Shown piece by piece: positions 1-8,727 of a stretch of 64,000 bases of DNA (position 1 is its first letter; the number at the start of each line of letters is the position of its first letter). The notes beneath the pieces were generated by a model. It worked only from the letters and a program-made list of their open reading frames with translations, had not been told where the DNA came from and searched no databases. Made by a program: the position numbers and the translations under genes. This DNA is from Halovenus sp037080055 (GTDB lineage Archaea > Halobacteriota > Halobacteria > Halobacteriales > Haloarculaceae), in contig NZ_JBAOJI010000006.1 of NCBI RefSeq assembly GCF_037080055.1, forward strand, positions 124,001 through 188,000, given 5' to 3'.

Positions 1-56
1 GTCTGCAGCAGTCCGGAACGGATGGTTTCAAGTCCGACCGGCGGATACTCCGGAGT

Positions 57-1310
57 ATGAACGAAGGCGATAGGGTTCACGTCGAACGCGGCAGCCAGGA
101 GTTCGAGGGTGTGCTGCTGCCCTCCTCGACGCCCGAGCAACTGGTCGTGAAGCTTGAAAGTGGGTACAACGTCGGCATCGACCGCGAGGACGCGACAGTC
201 GAAGTCCTCGAATCCGATGTCTACGACGTCGAGAGCGCACAGGACGAAGACGGCCAGTCAAGCATCGAGTTCGAGGAGGATCTGCCGACGGTTTCGCTCA
301 TCTCGACCGGCGGCACCATCGCCTCGACGGTCGATTACCGGACCGGTGCGGTGACCGCCCAGTTCGACGCCGAGGACGTGCTGCGAGCAGTCCCGGATCT
401 GGCTGGCCGGGCGAACTACCGCGGCCGCGTCGTCGCGAACATCCTCTCGGAGAACATGACGCCGGACGTCTGGCAGGATCTGGCCCACGCGATTCACGAG
501 GAAATCGAGGCCGGCGCGGACGGCGTCGTCGTGATGCACGGGACGGACACGATGCAGTTTTCTGCCAGCGCCATGGCCTTCATGCTCGATACCCCGGTCC
601 CTATCGTCTTCACCGGCAGCCAGCGCTCGGCTGACCGACCCTCCTCCGATAACGTGATGAACGCGGTCTGTGCGGTCGAGGCAGCGAAAAGCGACTGCGC
701 CGAAGTGCTGATCTGCATGCACGCGAGCCAGTCCGACGATCACTGCGCCTTGCACCGCGGCACGCGCGCACGGAAGAATCACACCTCCCGGCGCGATGCC
801 TTCGAGACGATTGGACAGCGACCGCTCGGCACCGTCGAGTACGGTGCCGGCGACACCGAGGTTACGTTCCGCCGTGAGTACCAGCAACGCGACGACGCCG
901 ACCTCGATATCGCGCCCGAACTGGAAACCGAGGTCGACCTCGTCAAGTTCACGCCCGGCACCGACCCGTCGCTGCTCGACGCCGTCACAGACAGCGCCGG
1001 TCTCGTCATCGAGGGCACGGGGCTGGGCCACGTGAACACGTCCTGGATCGACAACATCGAAGAACTCACTGACTCCGGCACCGACATCGTCATGACCAGC
1101 CAGTGTCTCGACGGCCGCGTCTGTGACCGGGTCTACGACACCGGCCGTGATCTGCTCGACGCCGGCGTCGTCGAGGGCGAAGATATGCTCCCTGGCACCG
1201 CGAAAGTCAAACTCATGTGGGCGCTGGCAAACGCAGAATCCATCGCCGAGACGATGCGCACGCCGATTGCCGGCGAGATTACCGAGCGCTCCGTCTCCGA
1301 TCCGGAGTAG
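57..1310 (+). CDS. gatD: Glutamyl-tRNA(Gln) amidotransferase subunit D
   Basis: This is the asparaginase-like subunit of the archaeal GatDE amidotransferase, which makes Gln-tRNA(Gln) by amidating Glu-tRNA(Gln). The 417-aa length is normal for the family. An N-terminal small barrel-like region (residues 1-75) is followed by an asparaginase domain with the first threonine motif STGGTI (83-88) and the second motif HGTDTM (161-166). GatD generates ammonia from glutamine or asparagine, and GatE, not in this window, uses it. The ATG is the first in frame and the N-terminus matches the family. It is followed 37 nt later by a metallo-beta-lactamase-fold gene on the same strand. Confidence 0.96.
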   Translation: MNEGDRVHVERGSQEFEGVLLPSSTPEQLVVKLESGYNVGIDREDATVEVLESDVYDVESAQDEDGQSSIEFEEDLPTVSLISTGGTIASTVDYRTGAVTAQFDAEDVLRAVPDLAGRANYRGRVVANILSENMTPDVWQDLAHAIHEEIEAGADGVVVMHGTDTMQFSASAMAFMLDTPVPIVFTGSQRSADRPSSDNVMNAVCAVEAAKSDCAEVLICMHASQSDDHCALHRGTRARKNHTSRRDAFETIGQRPLGTVEYGAGDTEVTFRREYQQRDDADLDIAPELETEVDLVKFTPGTDPSLLDAVTDSAGLVIEGTGLGHVNTSWIDNIEELTDSGTDIVMTSQCLDGRVCDRVYDTGRDLLDAGVVEGEDMLPGTAKVKLMWALANAESIAETMRTPIAGEITERSVSDPE

Positions 1311-1347
1311 CACGAACGCTCTTTACTTCTCAGTCCAACGTCGCACT

Positions 1348-2313
1348 GTGACAGTCCGGTACCGCGACGGGATCGAGATCGAACTCTCTGACGGAACCCG
1401 AATCGTCTGTGACGCCGACGATCCAGACGGCGACGTGACGGTCGTCTCCCACGCCCACGGCGACCATCTTCCCGACGGCGAGACGACAGCCGTCTGCTCT
1501 GCACTCACTGCGGCGCTCGGTACCGCCCGCCGCGACGAGGCACTCCACAGGACGACCGACGACCGCGTCGAACTGCTCCCGGCGGGCCACGTCGCTGGCT
1601 CGCGGGCCGCGGTCGTCACCGACCCGGACGGCACTCGCTACTGCTATACCGGCGATATCTGCACCCGGTCGCGCTTCTACCTCTCTGGATTCGAGGCCCC
1701 GGATGTGGACGTACTGATTACCGAGGCGACCTACGGCGAACCGGAATACCAGTTCCCCGACCACGACGATATCGTGGATCAGATTCTCGACTGGCTGGCC
1801 GACACCGACGCTCCCGTCGTGCTCTTTGGGTACGCCCTCGGCCGCGCGCAGAAACTCCAACTACTTGCCGAGCAGGCGGGCCGAACCGTCTACACGACCG
1901 ACGCGGTCCAGCGAGTCAACGAACCCATCGCCGAGCATCTCGGTGTCGAGTTCCCCGCCGCGAACTTCGACGAGTCGGTCGAACTCGACGTGGGCGATGC
2001 ACTCGTCCTTCCGATGACGACCGCTCGCATCGGCTGGATCGAGGACCTCGCCGAGGAAGCCGACGCGAAGACAGCCGGCTTCTCGGGGTGGGCGGTCGAC
2101 TCCGCCTACCGATTCCGCGGAAACTTCGACACTGCCTTTCCGCTCTCGGATCACGGCGATTTCGCGGAACTCTGTGCGCTCGTCGAGACGGCCGACCCGG
2201 ACCGGATCTACACGCAACACGGCTCCGGTGATGCCTTCGCCGAGCATCTCACGAGCGAGGGCTACGACGCGACGACAATCAAGCAGAATCAGACGAGTCT
2301 CAGTGAGTTCTGA
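1348..2313 (+). CDS. MBL-fold metallo-hydrolase, mRNA 3'-end processing exonuclease-like
   Basis: A 321-aa metallo-beta-lactamase-fold protein. The metal-binding HxHxDH motif is visible as HAHGDH (residues 35-40), and there is a later YTGD segment and a C-terminal QHGSGDAF region as in RNA-processing MBL proteins related to the YSH1/CPSF73 group. By family it is probably a nuclease acting on RNA or DNA, but the substrate is unknown. The frame is open further upstream into gatD. I chose the GTG at 1348 because homologues start with the VTVRYRDG segment and the upstream extension overlaps gatD. It converges on the next gene, with only 5 nt between the stop codons. Confidence 0.8.
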   Translation: MTVRYRDGIEIELSDGTRIVCDADDPDGDVTVVSHAHGDHLPDGETTAVCSALTAALGTARRDEALHRTTDDRVELLPAGHVAGSRAAVVTDPDGTRYCYTGDICTRSRFYLSGFEAPDVDVLITEATYGEPEYQFPDHDDIVDQILDWLADTDAPVVLFGYALGRAQKLQLLAEQAGRTVYTTDAVQRVNEPIAEHLGVEFPAANFDESVELDVGDALVLPMTTARIGWIEDLAEEADAKTAGFSGWAVDSAYRFRGNFDTAFPLSDHGDFAELCALVETADPDRIYTQHGSGDAFAEHLTSEGYDATTIKQNQTSLSEF

Positions 2314-2318
2314 GCCAC

Positions 2319-3185
2319 TCACTCACCCGCCACAACCGACAGGTGTTCGTCGACGGTGAGTGTTAGCTCGTCCCCGTTGACGGTGAAGGTCGTACTGGCT
2401 CTGAGTGGCTCTTCGCTCTCGATGCGTTCAGATTCGCCGGCAAAGACGGGAAATTCCCAGACTGAGCGCTCGCGAATGTCGATACCGTGGTCGTGATAGA
2501 AGGCGACGACCGCCGGGTGAGAAAACAGCGCGAGCGTCAGCCCGCTGGTCGGCTCGGTGATGCACTGCTGGCAGTCGTATCGAACGATCGGAAACGATTC
2601 GTCAACCCCGGATAGCGACTCACCAGGCGGCGGTGAGGGGAGGCCGACGCGGCACTCGATGTGGCCGCCACAGTATGGACAGAAGCCGTTCTCTAGGCGG
2701 GCGAGTTCTGCCCGGAGATACCGGCCCGCAACAGCAGGAATCTCTTCGCGCGCTCGCCCGGCGAACACTGCTGGCGGGACGCCAAAGGCCGCAACCACGT
2801 CACAGGAGTCACACTCGACCCGGAGGCGTTCGTCCTCGTAGGTGAGTGTACGCTGCCCGCCGCAGGTCGGACAGGGTGGATCGAGCTGAATCGGCTCCAT
2901 CGAGCCCGCGGCAGTGTAGGTGCCGCCGTCGATTGCGCCGTTGATTTGCCGACCCGGTTCGGTGAGGCTGTAGCCCCCCGCAGTTTTCTGGACGAACTGT
3001 CCGGCAAGCTTGTCCAGATGGTAATTGAACTGTCCCGAGTCCTTGATATCAACCGCGCTGTGTAACTCCGAAAAGCTGAGCGGGTCCTCTGTCTGCCAGA
3101 GTGCACGAAGAATCCCGACGCGATTCTCGTCGGCGAGCAACGAAAAGACCGACCCCGGTTCTGCCTGTTCGACGAACGATGGCAT
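2319..3185 (-). CDS. Winged-helix transcriptional regulator with two zinc-ribbon-like motifs
   Basis: A 288-aa haloarchaeal regulator of the ArsR-like winged-helix type. The DNA-binding domain occupies roughly residues 10-85 (LLADENRVGILRAL, then the FNYHLDKL recognition region). The C-terminal part has four CxxC pairs at C105/C108, C125/C128, C169/C172 and C205/C208, which could form two zinc ribbons. A TATA-like TTTTAG sits about 27 nt before the ATG, which suggests a leaderless transcript. The target genes and signal are unknown. It is separated by 42 nt from the HAD gene upstream on the same strand. Confidence 0.78.
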   Translation of the reverse strand: MPSFVEQAEPGSVFSLLADENRVGILRALWQTEDPLSFSELHSAVDIKDSGQFNYHLDKLAGQFVQKTAGGYSLTEPGRQINGAIDGGTYTAAGSMEPIQLDPPCPTCGGQRTLTYEDERLRVECDSCDVVAAFGVPPAVFAGRAREEIPAVAGRYLRAELARLENGFCPYCGGHIECRVGLPSPPPGESLSGVDESFPIVRYDCQQCITEPTSGLTLALFSHPAVVAFYHDHGIDIRERSVWEFPVFAGESERIESEEPLRASTTFTVNGDELTLTVDEHLSVVAGE

Positions 3186-3227
3186 CGTTCCGGGTTCGGA
3201 GAGACGACACTAAAAGTCCCCGCTGAC

Positions 3228-3920
3228 TCACTCCTCCATCCCGACCAGCGTCAGAATCTCTCGCAGGTCGTCGACGTGATAATCGACTGCGGGGCCGTCC
3301 TCGGCACCGTAGGAAATAGTCGTCATTCCGACTGCGTCTGCCCCCTCGATATCGTTGGCGTAGCGGTCACCGATCATCACGGCCTGCTCGGCCTCGACAC
3401 CCGCCTTTTCGAGTGCTGTCTCGAACATCCGCCGGTCGGGTTTCTTGTATCCGACTGCCTCGGAACTCGTGTAGGAGTCGAAATGCTGCCGGACGCCGAA
3501 GGTCTTCAGTAGTCGTTCGCCCTCCTCGTCGTCCACGTCGCTGATCACGCCGAGATGGAACTCACCCTCCGAGAGCCGTCGGATCGTTTCGACTGCACCG
3601 TCGTTCGGTTCGGCATGGTCGTCGTGGATTCGCTGGAAGAGCGGTTCCCAGTCGGCCTCGTCGGCGCTTCCGGACAGAATCTCGTCGATGGCGACGTGAT
3701 ACCCTTCTCGTGCCGTGCGATACTCGGTGCCCTCGCCGCCGCGGAAGTACTCGCCGAGGGCGCTGCGCCACGTCTCCAGCGCCTCCGCCGGCGGGAGCGG
3801 GGACTGATACTCCTCCAGTAGCGACTCGACAAAACTGCGGTGGCCCGACTGGATACTCTCCAGATTGACGATCACGCCGCCGATATCCCAGAAAACCGCG
3901 TCCGGATCGATTGCTGCCAT
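3228..3920 (-). CDS. HAD-superfamily hydrolase
   Basis: A 230-aa haloacid-dehalogenase-type phosphatase. Motif I is FWDIGGVI (nucleophile D12), motif II lies in VISDVDD, the conserved lysine is in YKKPD, and motif IV is IGDRYANDIEGA. The second Asp of the usual DxD motif is Gly here, as in the YihX-like FDxGxV branch. The substrate cannot be told. The frame extends upstream to 4013, but that part is Arg-rich and looks non-coding. Starts at 3920 (MAAIDPDA) and 3947 (MSDRPERP) are both possible, and I chose the one that places motif I at the usual distance. Confidence 0.82.
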   Translation of the reverse strand: MAAIDPDAVFWDIGGVIVNLESIQSGHRSFVESLLEEYQSPLPPAEALETWRSALGEYFRGGEGTEYRTAREGYHVAIDEILSGSADEADWEPLFQRIHDDHAEPNDGAVETIRRLSEGEFHLGVISDVDDEEGERLLKTFGVRQHFDSYTSSEAVGYKKPDRRMFETALEKAGVEAEQAVMIGDRYANDIEGADAVGMTTISYGAEDGPAVDYHVDDLREILTLVGMEE

Positions 3921-4034
3921 GCAGGGGCGTTCCGGACGGTCAGACATGAAGCTACCGGCCCGTCTCCTTCCCGGTCGGGATGCTCGCTTCGCTCGGCGGT
4001 GGAACCCGCCCATAGCGCCGAAGCGACACGACCG

Positions 4035-4059
4035 ATATACTGTATCAGTATATTTATTA
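4035..4059 (+). promoter_or_regulatory. Promoter with a 19-bp palindrome upstream of the PQQ-repeat lipoprotein gene
   Basis: ATATACTG (4035-4042), TAT, CAGTATAT (4046-4053) is a perfect palindrome with 8-bp arms. It runs into a TATA-like ATATTTATTA (4050-4059) centred about 28 nt before the ATG at 4082. The overlap with the core promoter suggests a repressor operator on a leaderless gene. No regulator is assigned. Confidence 0.6.
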
Positions 4060-4081
4060 CTTTTATCTGTCTGTCTTCGCT

Positions 4082-5227
4082 ATGGATCGACGGAACGTGT
4101 TACGCGCGGCCGGTGGCTCACTCGCCGCGTTCGCTGCGGGCTGCCTCGGTGGCGGGCAGCCAGACGGGTCAGATTCTTCTGGTAGCAACGGAGATGGCGG
4201 TATGCCCGAACTTACGGACTCGTGGCGGACATTTCAGGGCGACACCGCCAACACGGGGACCGGAACGGGGACGGTGACAGGCCCGGCCGAGGAACCGTCC
4301 GTCGAGTGGTCAGTGACAACGGACGACGAACTCCAGGGTGATCCAGTCATCGTCGACGGAACAGTACTCGCGACCAGTTGGGACGACCAGTTGTACGCAA
4401 TCTCGCTGTCGTCCGGAGACCAACTGTGGCGCTACGAGACCGGCGGCGCGACGGCCCCGGTCGCGGTGGCGTCAGATACCGTCTTCGTCGCAGGCAGCAA
4501 GGGGGCCGCGGCACTCGACTTGGAATCTGGGAAACCGTACTGGACGACCGACATCCGCGTGTTCACCGACGGCGGTCCGGTGATTGCGGACGAGACACTC
4601 TATGTTCCGAGCAACGAACACCTCGTTGCACTGTCGGCGACAAACGGCGGGGAGCGATGGCGGGTCAGAACCGCCGCCGGAGTCGGATCGACACCGCACG
4701 TCACCGAGACAGCTGTCTATTTCGCGAGCAAAGACGACAACCTCTACGCCGCCTCGACCGACGGCGAAAAACTGTGGCAGGAGCGCATCTCCAGTCAGGG
4801 TGGGATTCCGTCGCCAACTGTCGTCGACGGAGTCGTCTACTTCGCCTGGGGCGATGGGGTGTTGTACGCACTGGATGCCGAGGACGGCACCGAACTGTGG
4901 ACGAGCCAGGTGGGCGGCAAAGAGACCATTGCGATCACAGACGGAATTGCCTACCTCGCTGGCTACCCGCTCAGAGCAGTCGACCTCGACACCCGGGAAC
5001 CACTCTGGACGGCCCAACGGCCCGAGGAGATTCCGACGAACTTCACCGTCGGGACCGAGCGAGCGTACCTTGGGACCTGGGGCGCGCAACTGTTCGCTCA
5101 CGACCGGGAGACCGGTGAGCTGGTGTGGAACTATCAGGACAACTACCAGGTGACGACCTCCGTCGCAATCGCAGACGACCGACTCGTCTACGGCGACGAA
5201 TTCGGCAATCTCACCTGTCTCTCGTAA
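4082..5227 (+). CDS. Tat-exported PQQ-repeat beta-propeller lipoprotein
   Basis: A 381-aa secreted protein. The N-terminus has a twin-arginine signal (RR at 3-4, NVLRAAGG) ending in a lipobox with the acceptor C21, so it should be a Tat-exported lipoprotein anchored outside the membrane. The mature part, after a Ser/Gly-rich linker, contains repeated blades such as LYAISLSSGDQLW, LVALSATNGGERW and LYALDAEDGTELW, typical of a PQQ/BamB-like beta-propeller. Whether it binds a quinone cofactor or is a structural propeller cannot be decided. It has its own promoter and is a single gene divergent from the HAD hydrolase. Confidence 0.85.
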   Translation: MDRRNVLRAAGGSLAAFAAGCLGGGQPDGSDSSGSNGDGGMPELTDSWRTFQGDTANTGTGTGTVTGPAEEPSVEWSVTTDDELQGDPVIVDGTVLATSWDDQLYAISLSSGDQLWRYETGGATAPVAVASDTVFVAGSKGAAALDLESGKPYWTTDIRVFTDGGPVIADETLYVPSNEHLVALSATNGGERWRVRTAAGVGSTPHVTETAVYFASKDDNLYAASTDGEKLWQERISSQGGIPSPTVVDGVVYFAWGDGVLYALDAEDGTELWTSQVGGKETIAITDGIAYLAGYPLRAVDLDTREPLWTAQRPEEIPTNFTVGTERAYLGTWGAQLFAHDRETGELVWNYQDNYQVTTSVAIADDRLVYGDEFGNLTCLS

Positions 5228-5300
5228 CGACCAGCCCTCGTGCAAGCCGGTGAAGCAGAGTCTGCGTCTCCAGTTGGCTTGTGTCCTGAATATCTGCCCG

Positions 5301-5349
5301 TATAAATACTACCCCCCATTACGGGGTATGTTGATTTACATTGTACAAT
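5301..5349 (+). promoter_or_regulatory. Promoter region of the acyl-CoA dehydrogenase gene with two palindromes
   Basis: TATAAATA (5301-5308) is a good archaeal TATA box. Just downstream are TACCCC (5310-5315), a 7-nt spacer and GGGGTA (5323-5328), an inverted repeat over the predicted transcription start. A second perfect palindrome, ATTGTACAAT, lies at 5340-5349. The placement fits operator sites controlling the gene at 5372, but no regulator is adjacent. Confidence 0.5.
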
Positions 5350-5371
5350 ACATAGTGGTATAGACACACCG

Positions 5372-6592
5372 ATGTTCGAGTTTAACGATTCAGATAAAGC
5401 AGAGGAACTGGCCGAGCGCGCCGAGGCCCTGATGGAAGAGGTCGTCATTCCGAAAGAGCGAGAGCTAGAGGGGGGGACGACAGTCTCGGACGGGACGATT
5501 TCGGAACTGCAGGCCGCGGCAAAGGAGTACGGCGTCTACGCCCCACAGATCGACGAGGAGTACGGCGGGATGGGCTACGATTTCAACGACTGTCTGCCGA
5601 CCTTCGAGCAGGCCGGGCGGAGTCTCCTCGGCCCGCCGGCGATGCGCGTCGACGCCCCCGACGAGGGGAACATGCACCTGCTCGAACTCCACGGGAGCGA
5701 CCTCCAGAAAGAGGAGTATCTCGAACCGCTCGTCGAGGGCGAGATTCACTCCGGCTTCTCGATGACCGAACCGATGCAGGGCGCGGGATCGGACCCGAAG
5801 ATGATCCAGACCACAGCAGAGAAGGACGGCGACGAGTGGGTCATCAACGGCCACAAGTGGTGGACCTCTAACGGTATCCGCGCGGACGTGCTGCTCGTGC
5901 TCGCCCGGACCGATCCCGACGCACACCCCTACGAGGCCTGTACGGTCTTCGTCGTGCCCGTCGAGGCCGACGGCGTCGAAATCGTTCGCAACGTCCCGCA
6001 TCTGGGCAGTGAACTCCACGGCACCGGCCACGCCGAAATCAAATACCACGACGTGCGCGTCTCCGAGGAGAACGTCCTCGGCGAAGTCGGCGAAGGATTC
6101 ACCCACGTCCAGGAACGACTCGGCCCGGCCCGACTCACTCACTGCATGCGATTCTCGGGGATGGCCGAGCGCGCACTGACGGTCACCCGGAGCTATCTCG
6201 AAGAACGCGAGGGCTTCGGCAGTTCGCTCGCCGAGAAACAGAGCGCCCGCTTCGAGATTGCCCGCCGCGAGGCAGAGGTGAACGCTGCCCGATCGCTGGT
6301 TCGGCACACCGCCGACAAAATTGCCGCCGGCGAGGAGGCTCGCATCGGCGTCTCGATGAGCAAAGTCTACGCCGCGCAGGCGACACAGGACGCCATCGAC
6401 ACCGCGCTGCAGTATCTCGGCGGCAACGGGATCGGCAAGGATCTCCCGATCGCGGACTTCTACGAGTCGATCCGACCGTTCCGTATCGTCGACGGGGCTG
6501 ACGAGGTTCACCTCCGGACCATCGCCCGCGAAGCCTTCGACGAGAACACCGATCCTGCGGAACTCGACCCGATCACGCGGTTCGGGGAGTAA
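5372..6592 (+). CDS. Acyl-CoA dehydrogenase, ACAD10/11-like
   Basis: A 406-aa FAD-dependent acyl-CoA dehydrogenase, which oxidises acyl-CoA to enoyl-CoA in beta-oxidation. Family segments are clear: SGFSMTEPMQGAGSDP (FAD/substrate region), the middle beta domain, and the C-terminal helices with QYLGGNGIGKD. At the catalytic-base position the sequence reads VDGADEVH with D374 instead of the usual Glu of medium-chain enzymes. The DGxDEVH form is the one I associate with the ACAD10/11 branch, which would suggest branched or hydroxylated substrates. The gene stands alone, with its own promoter. Confidence 0.9.
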   Translation: MFEFNDSDKAEELAERAEALMEEVVIPKERELEGGTTVSDGTISELQAAAKEYGVYAPQIDEEYGGMGYDFNDCLPTFEQAGRSLLGPPAMRVDAPDEGNMHLLELHGSDLQKEEYLEPLVEGEIHSGFSMTEPMQGAGSDPKMIQTTAEKDGDEWVINGHKWWTSNGIRADVLLVLARTDPDAHPYEACTVFVVPVEADGVEIVRNVPHLGSELHGTGHAEIKYHDVRVSEENVLGEVGEGFTHVQERLGPARLTHCMRFSGMAERALTVTRSYLEEREGFGSSLAEKQSARFEIARREAEVNAARSLVRHTADKIAAGEEARIGVSMSKVYAAQATQDAIDTALQYLGGNGIGKDLPIADFYESIRPFRIVDGADEVHLRTIAREAFDENTDPAELDPITRFGE

Positions 6593-6599
6593 CGCCGCG

Positions 6600-7706
6600 C
6601 TAGCTCTGGCGGTCGGCGACAGCGTCGGCAATCTCTTCGACCGCCTCGATAGACACGTCGTGTTCTTCGGCCAGCGTCTGTGCCGTTGCGGCCGAGAGGT
6701 GTCCATTTTGCCGCACTTGTGCTGAGCCGTCTTTCGCCCGAGCGGGTTCGAGCGTCTCGTCGCTGATCGACAGCGAAACGGCGTCCCACCGCGTGTAGTG
6801 GCCCATCGCGTCGAAGTAGGCCTTCGTCGCGCGGCGCTCGTCGCGCTCGAAGTCTGCGGTCAGCAGCCCTTCCTCGCCGATCAGCGGCCCGGCCTTGACG
6901 ATTCCGGCGGGATTGATGAGCATGCTCCCGCCGGCGGCGACGTTGAATCCCAGTTCCTCCTCGGTGAACCCCTCGGGCACGTCCTCGCTCATATACGCTG
7001 AACAGGCCGCGACAAAGGACTGCGTCTCGAAGGCGTATTCGCGCATTGCCGGATAAATGTCACACGTATCGACGGCCTCGGCTGTCTCCGCTCTGCTCTT
7101 GTCGCCCGGATGGCCGTGCTGTTCCCAGAAGCCTGGCCAGACGGCCGCGTGGATCTCCTCACCCATCGCCGTCAGCGCAGCCTTCGAGAGGGTCATGTGG
7201 TTCTCGAAGCAGATCAGTCCCCCCAGTGTGCCGATATCTGTGTCGTAGGTCTGTAGGCTGGAGGGATCGCCTCGCCCCCAGATGGCTCGTTCTTCTTGGG
7301 TCGGCATCAATTTCCGGTGTCGCCCCACGAGGTCGCCGCTGCGGTCGAAGTAGAAGATGCTGTTGTAGATGGTCTCGCTACCGCTTCGGTCGCTCAACTC
7401 GTTCGTGCCCAGCGCGACGTGGACATCCGCTTCGGCGGCGGCCTCGCCCAGAACCTCGACGGCCTCGTCCTCGACGTGGAGGCTGTTCTTCTGGAGGTCG
7501 ACCATCAGATCGGTCCAGCGGGGAATCGAGACGCTGCCTCGCCAGTAGGGGTAGCCCGGGAAGTACGTCTCCGGGAAGACGAGCAGGTCGACGCCCTCCG
7601 CGCCCGCCTGTTCGATATACCGGCAGGTCTTGTCGAGGGTCCCCTCCTTGTCGTGATAGACTGGTTCGATCTGTGCCGCCCCGAGTGTGAACGATTCGGC
7701 TGGCAT
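6600..7706 (-). CDS. Nitrilase-family carbon-nitrogen hydrolase
   Basis: A 368-aa nitrilase-superfamily enzyme. The Glu-Lys-Cys triad is visible: E46 in FPETYFPGYPYW, K132 in HRKLMPT and C166 in ICFENH. The FPGYPYW stretch and WGRGDPS are characteristic of true nitrilases, which hydrolyse nitriles to carboxylic acids, rather than of amidases. The C-terminal tail of about 60 residues after the catalytic domain (ARAKDGSAQ onward) is helical and variable. A TATA-like GATTAAGTAA about 28 nt before the ATG supports the start. It converges with the acyl-CoA dehydrogenase gene, 7 nt apart. Confidence 0.86.
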   Translation of the reverse strand: MPAESFTLGAAQIEPVYHDKEGTLDKTCRYIEQAGAEGVDLLVFPETYFPGYPYWRGSVSIPRWTDLMVDLQKNSLHVEDEAVEVLGEAAAEADVHVALGTNELSDRSGSETIYNSIFYFDRSGDLVGRHRKLMPTQEERAIWGRGDPSSLQTYDTDIGTLGGLICFENHMTLSKAALTAMGEEIHAAVWPGFWEQHGHPGDKSRAETAEAVDTCDIYPAMREYAFETQSFVAACSAYMSEDVPEGFTEEELGFNVAAGGSMLINPAGIVKAGPLIGEEGLLTADFERDERRATKAYFDAMGHYTRWDAVSLSISDETLEPARAKDGSAQVRQNGHLSAATAQTLAEEHDVSIEAVEEIADAVADRQS

Positions 7707-7778
7707 ACGCCGGAGTTCGCTGGCCTGTTACTTAATCCCAACCGGTGGTAACATGTCACAGAAAAATCTGCTATCGAT

Positions 7779-8642
7779 TCACTGTTCGCCCATCGCCTCG
7801 CCGGCGACCTTCCGACCCTGCGGCGTCAGCGAAACTTCCTTGCGCTCGCGGACGACCCGAATTACGTCAAGTTCGATCAACTGATCGTAGATTTCCTCGA
7901 CGCGCTCGACATCGACACCGACGAAGTCGCTGATTGCAAACGGCGAGACGCCCGAATACAGTGCCATCACGACCCGCTGCTCGGTCGCGGTGAGATCGAG
8001 ATCGGCGCGGTTGCGCTCGGCACCCTCTTCCAACAACTGCTTGAGCACGGAGATGTGATACTGCCGGCCGGAGAGGTAGGTTTCGACGCTGGTTCCCTCT
8101 TCGTCGGTGTGTTCGACTTCGACCACGCCGCGTTCCTCGCCAGCGACTTCTCGTTCGTCGACTTCCATCTCACCGATATCGTCCCGTTCGATGATGAACT
8201 TCTGCCCATCTTCGAGCACCATCCGCACCGTCTCTTTGGTGAGTTTCAGGCGACCGCGCTGCCACTCACTTGATTTGACGACGCCGCCGACGACCGCGGG
8301 ATGCTTGACGTAGATGACGGCCTCGTCGAGAATCGCTCGGAAGAAGTTCGTCCGAAAGCCCTCGTAATCGGCTGTCGTGATGAGTAACACGTCCTCGCCG
8401 ACATCAAGAGCGGTGTAGTAGGATTCAGAGGCCGCGTTCCGGTTGACGTCGACCCGTTCGTCGAGGACATCGATCTCTTCGAGCGGGACCGAGATTTTCG
8501 AGTCCGTGATGATCATCACCCGCTGGTTCGTCAGGACGATTCGGCAGTTCTCCCACTCGGCGTCGGTCAGTTCCCGACCCCCCTTGATCGCGTGGAGATA
8601 TTTGCCCTGCGTGTCCTCGATTTTCTTTTCTGTGTCACTCAT
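7779..8642 (-). CDS. CheF-family chemotaxis/archaellum adaptor, paralogue A
   Basis: A 287-aa haloarchaeal CheF (former DUF439) protein. In Halobacterium, CheF proteins link the chemotaxis proteins CheY, CheD and CheC2 to the archaellar switch. Seen here: the N-terminal KKIEDTQGKYLHAI region, the central PAVVGGVVKSSEW block and a C-terminal winged-helix-like module (VMALYSGVSPFAISDFVG). The frame opens 13 codons further upstream, but MSDTEKK at 8642 matches the paralogue next door. No che or archaellum genes are in the window. It lies 85 nt downstream of the second CheF. Confidence 0.87.
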   Translation of the reverse strand: MSDTEKKIEDTQGKYLHAIKGGRELTDAEWENCRIVLTNQRVMIITDSKISVPLEEIDVLDERVDVNRNAASESYYTALDVGEDVLLITTADYEGFRTNFFRAILDEAVIYVKHPAVVGGVVKSSEWQRGRLKLTKETVRMVLEDGQKFIIERDDIGEMEVDEREVAGEERGVVEVEHTDEEGTSVETYLSGRQYHISVLKQLLEEGAERNRADLDLTATEQRVVMALYSGVSPFAISDFVGVDVERVEEIYDQLIELDVIRVVRERKEVSLTPQGRKVAGEAMGEQ

Positions 8643-8727
8643 GACAGCAACGCTGTTGTCGAGCGTACGGCACAGGGGCAATTATAGGTTTTGTCCGGCT
8701 ATCGGGGATTTCGCCCGCAAAACCGCC

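Noticed and set aside
19..45. Sequence GGTTTCAAGTCC resembling a tRNA T-arm near the window start
   Set aside because: The flanking bases do not pair as a T stem, and no acceptor or anticodon arms are found upstream.
258..1313. Long minus-strand ORF (351 aa) opposite gatD
   Set aside because: It is the shadow of gatD. The GC-rich genome leaves long antisense frames, and the composition is unlike haloarchaeal proteins.
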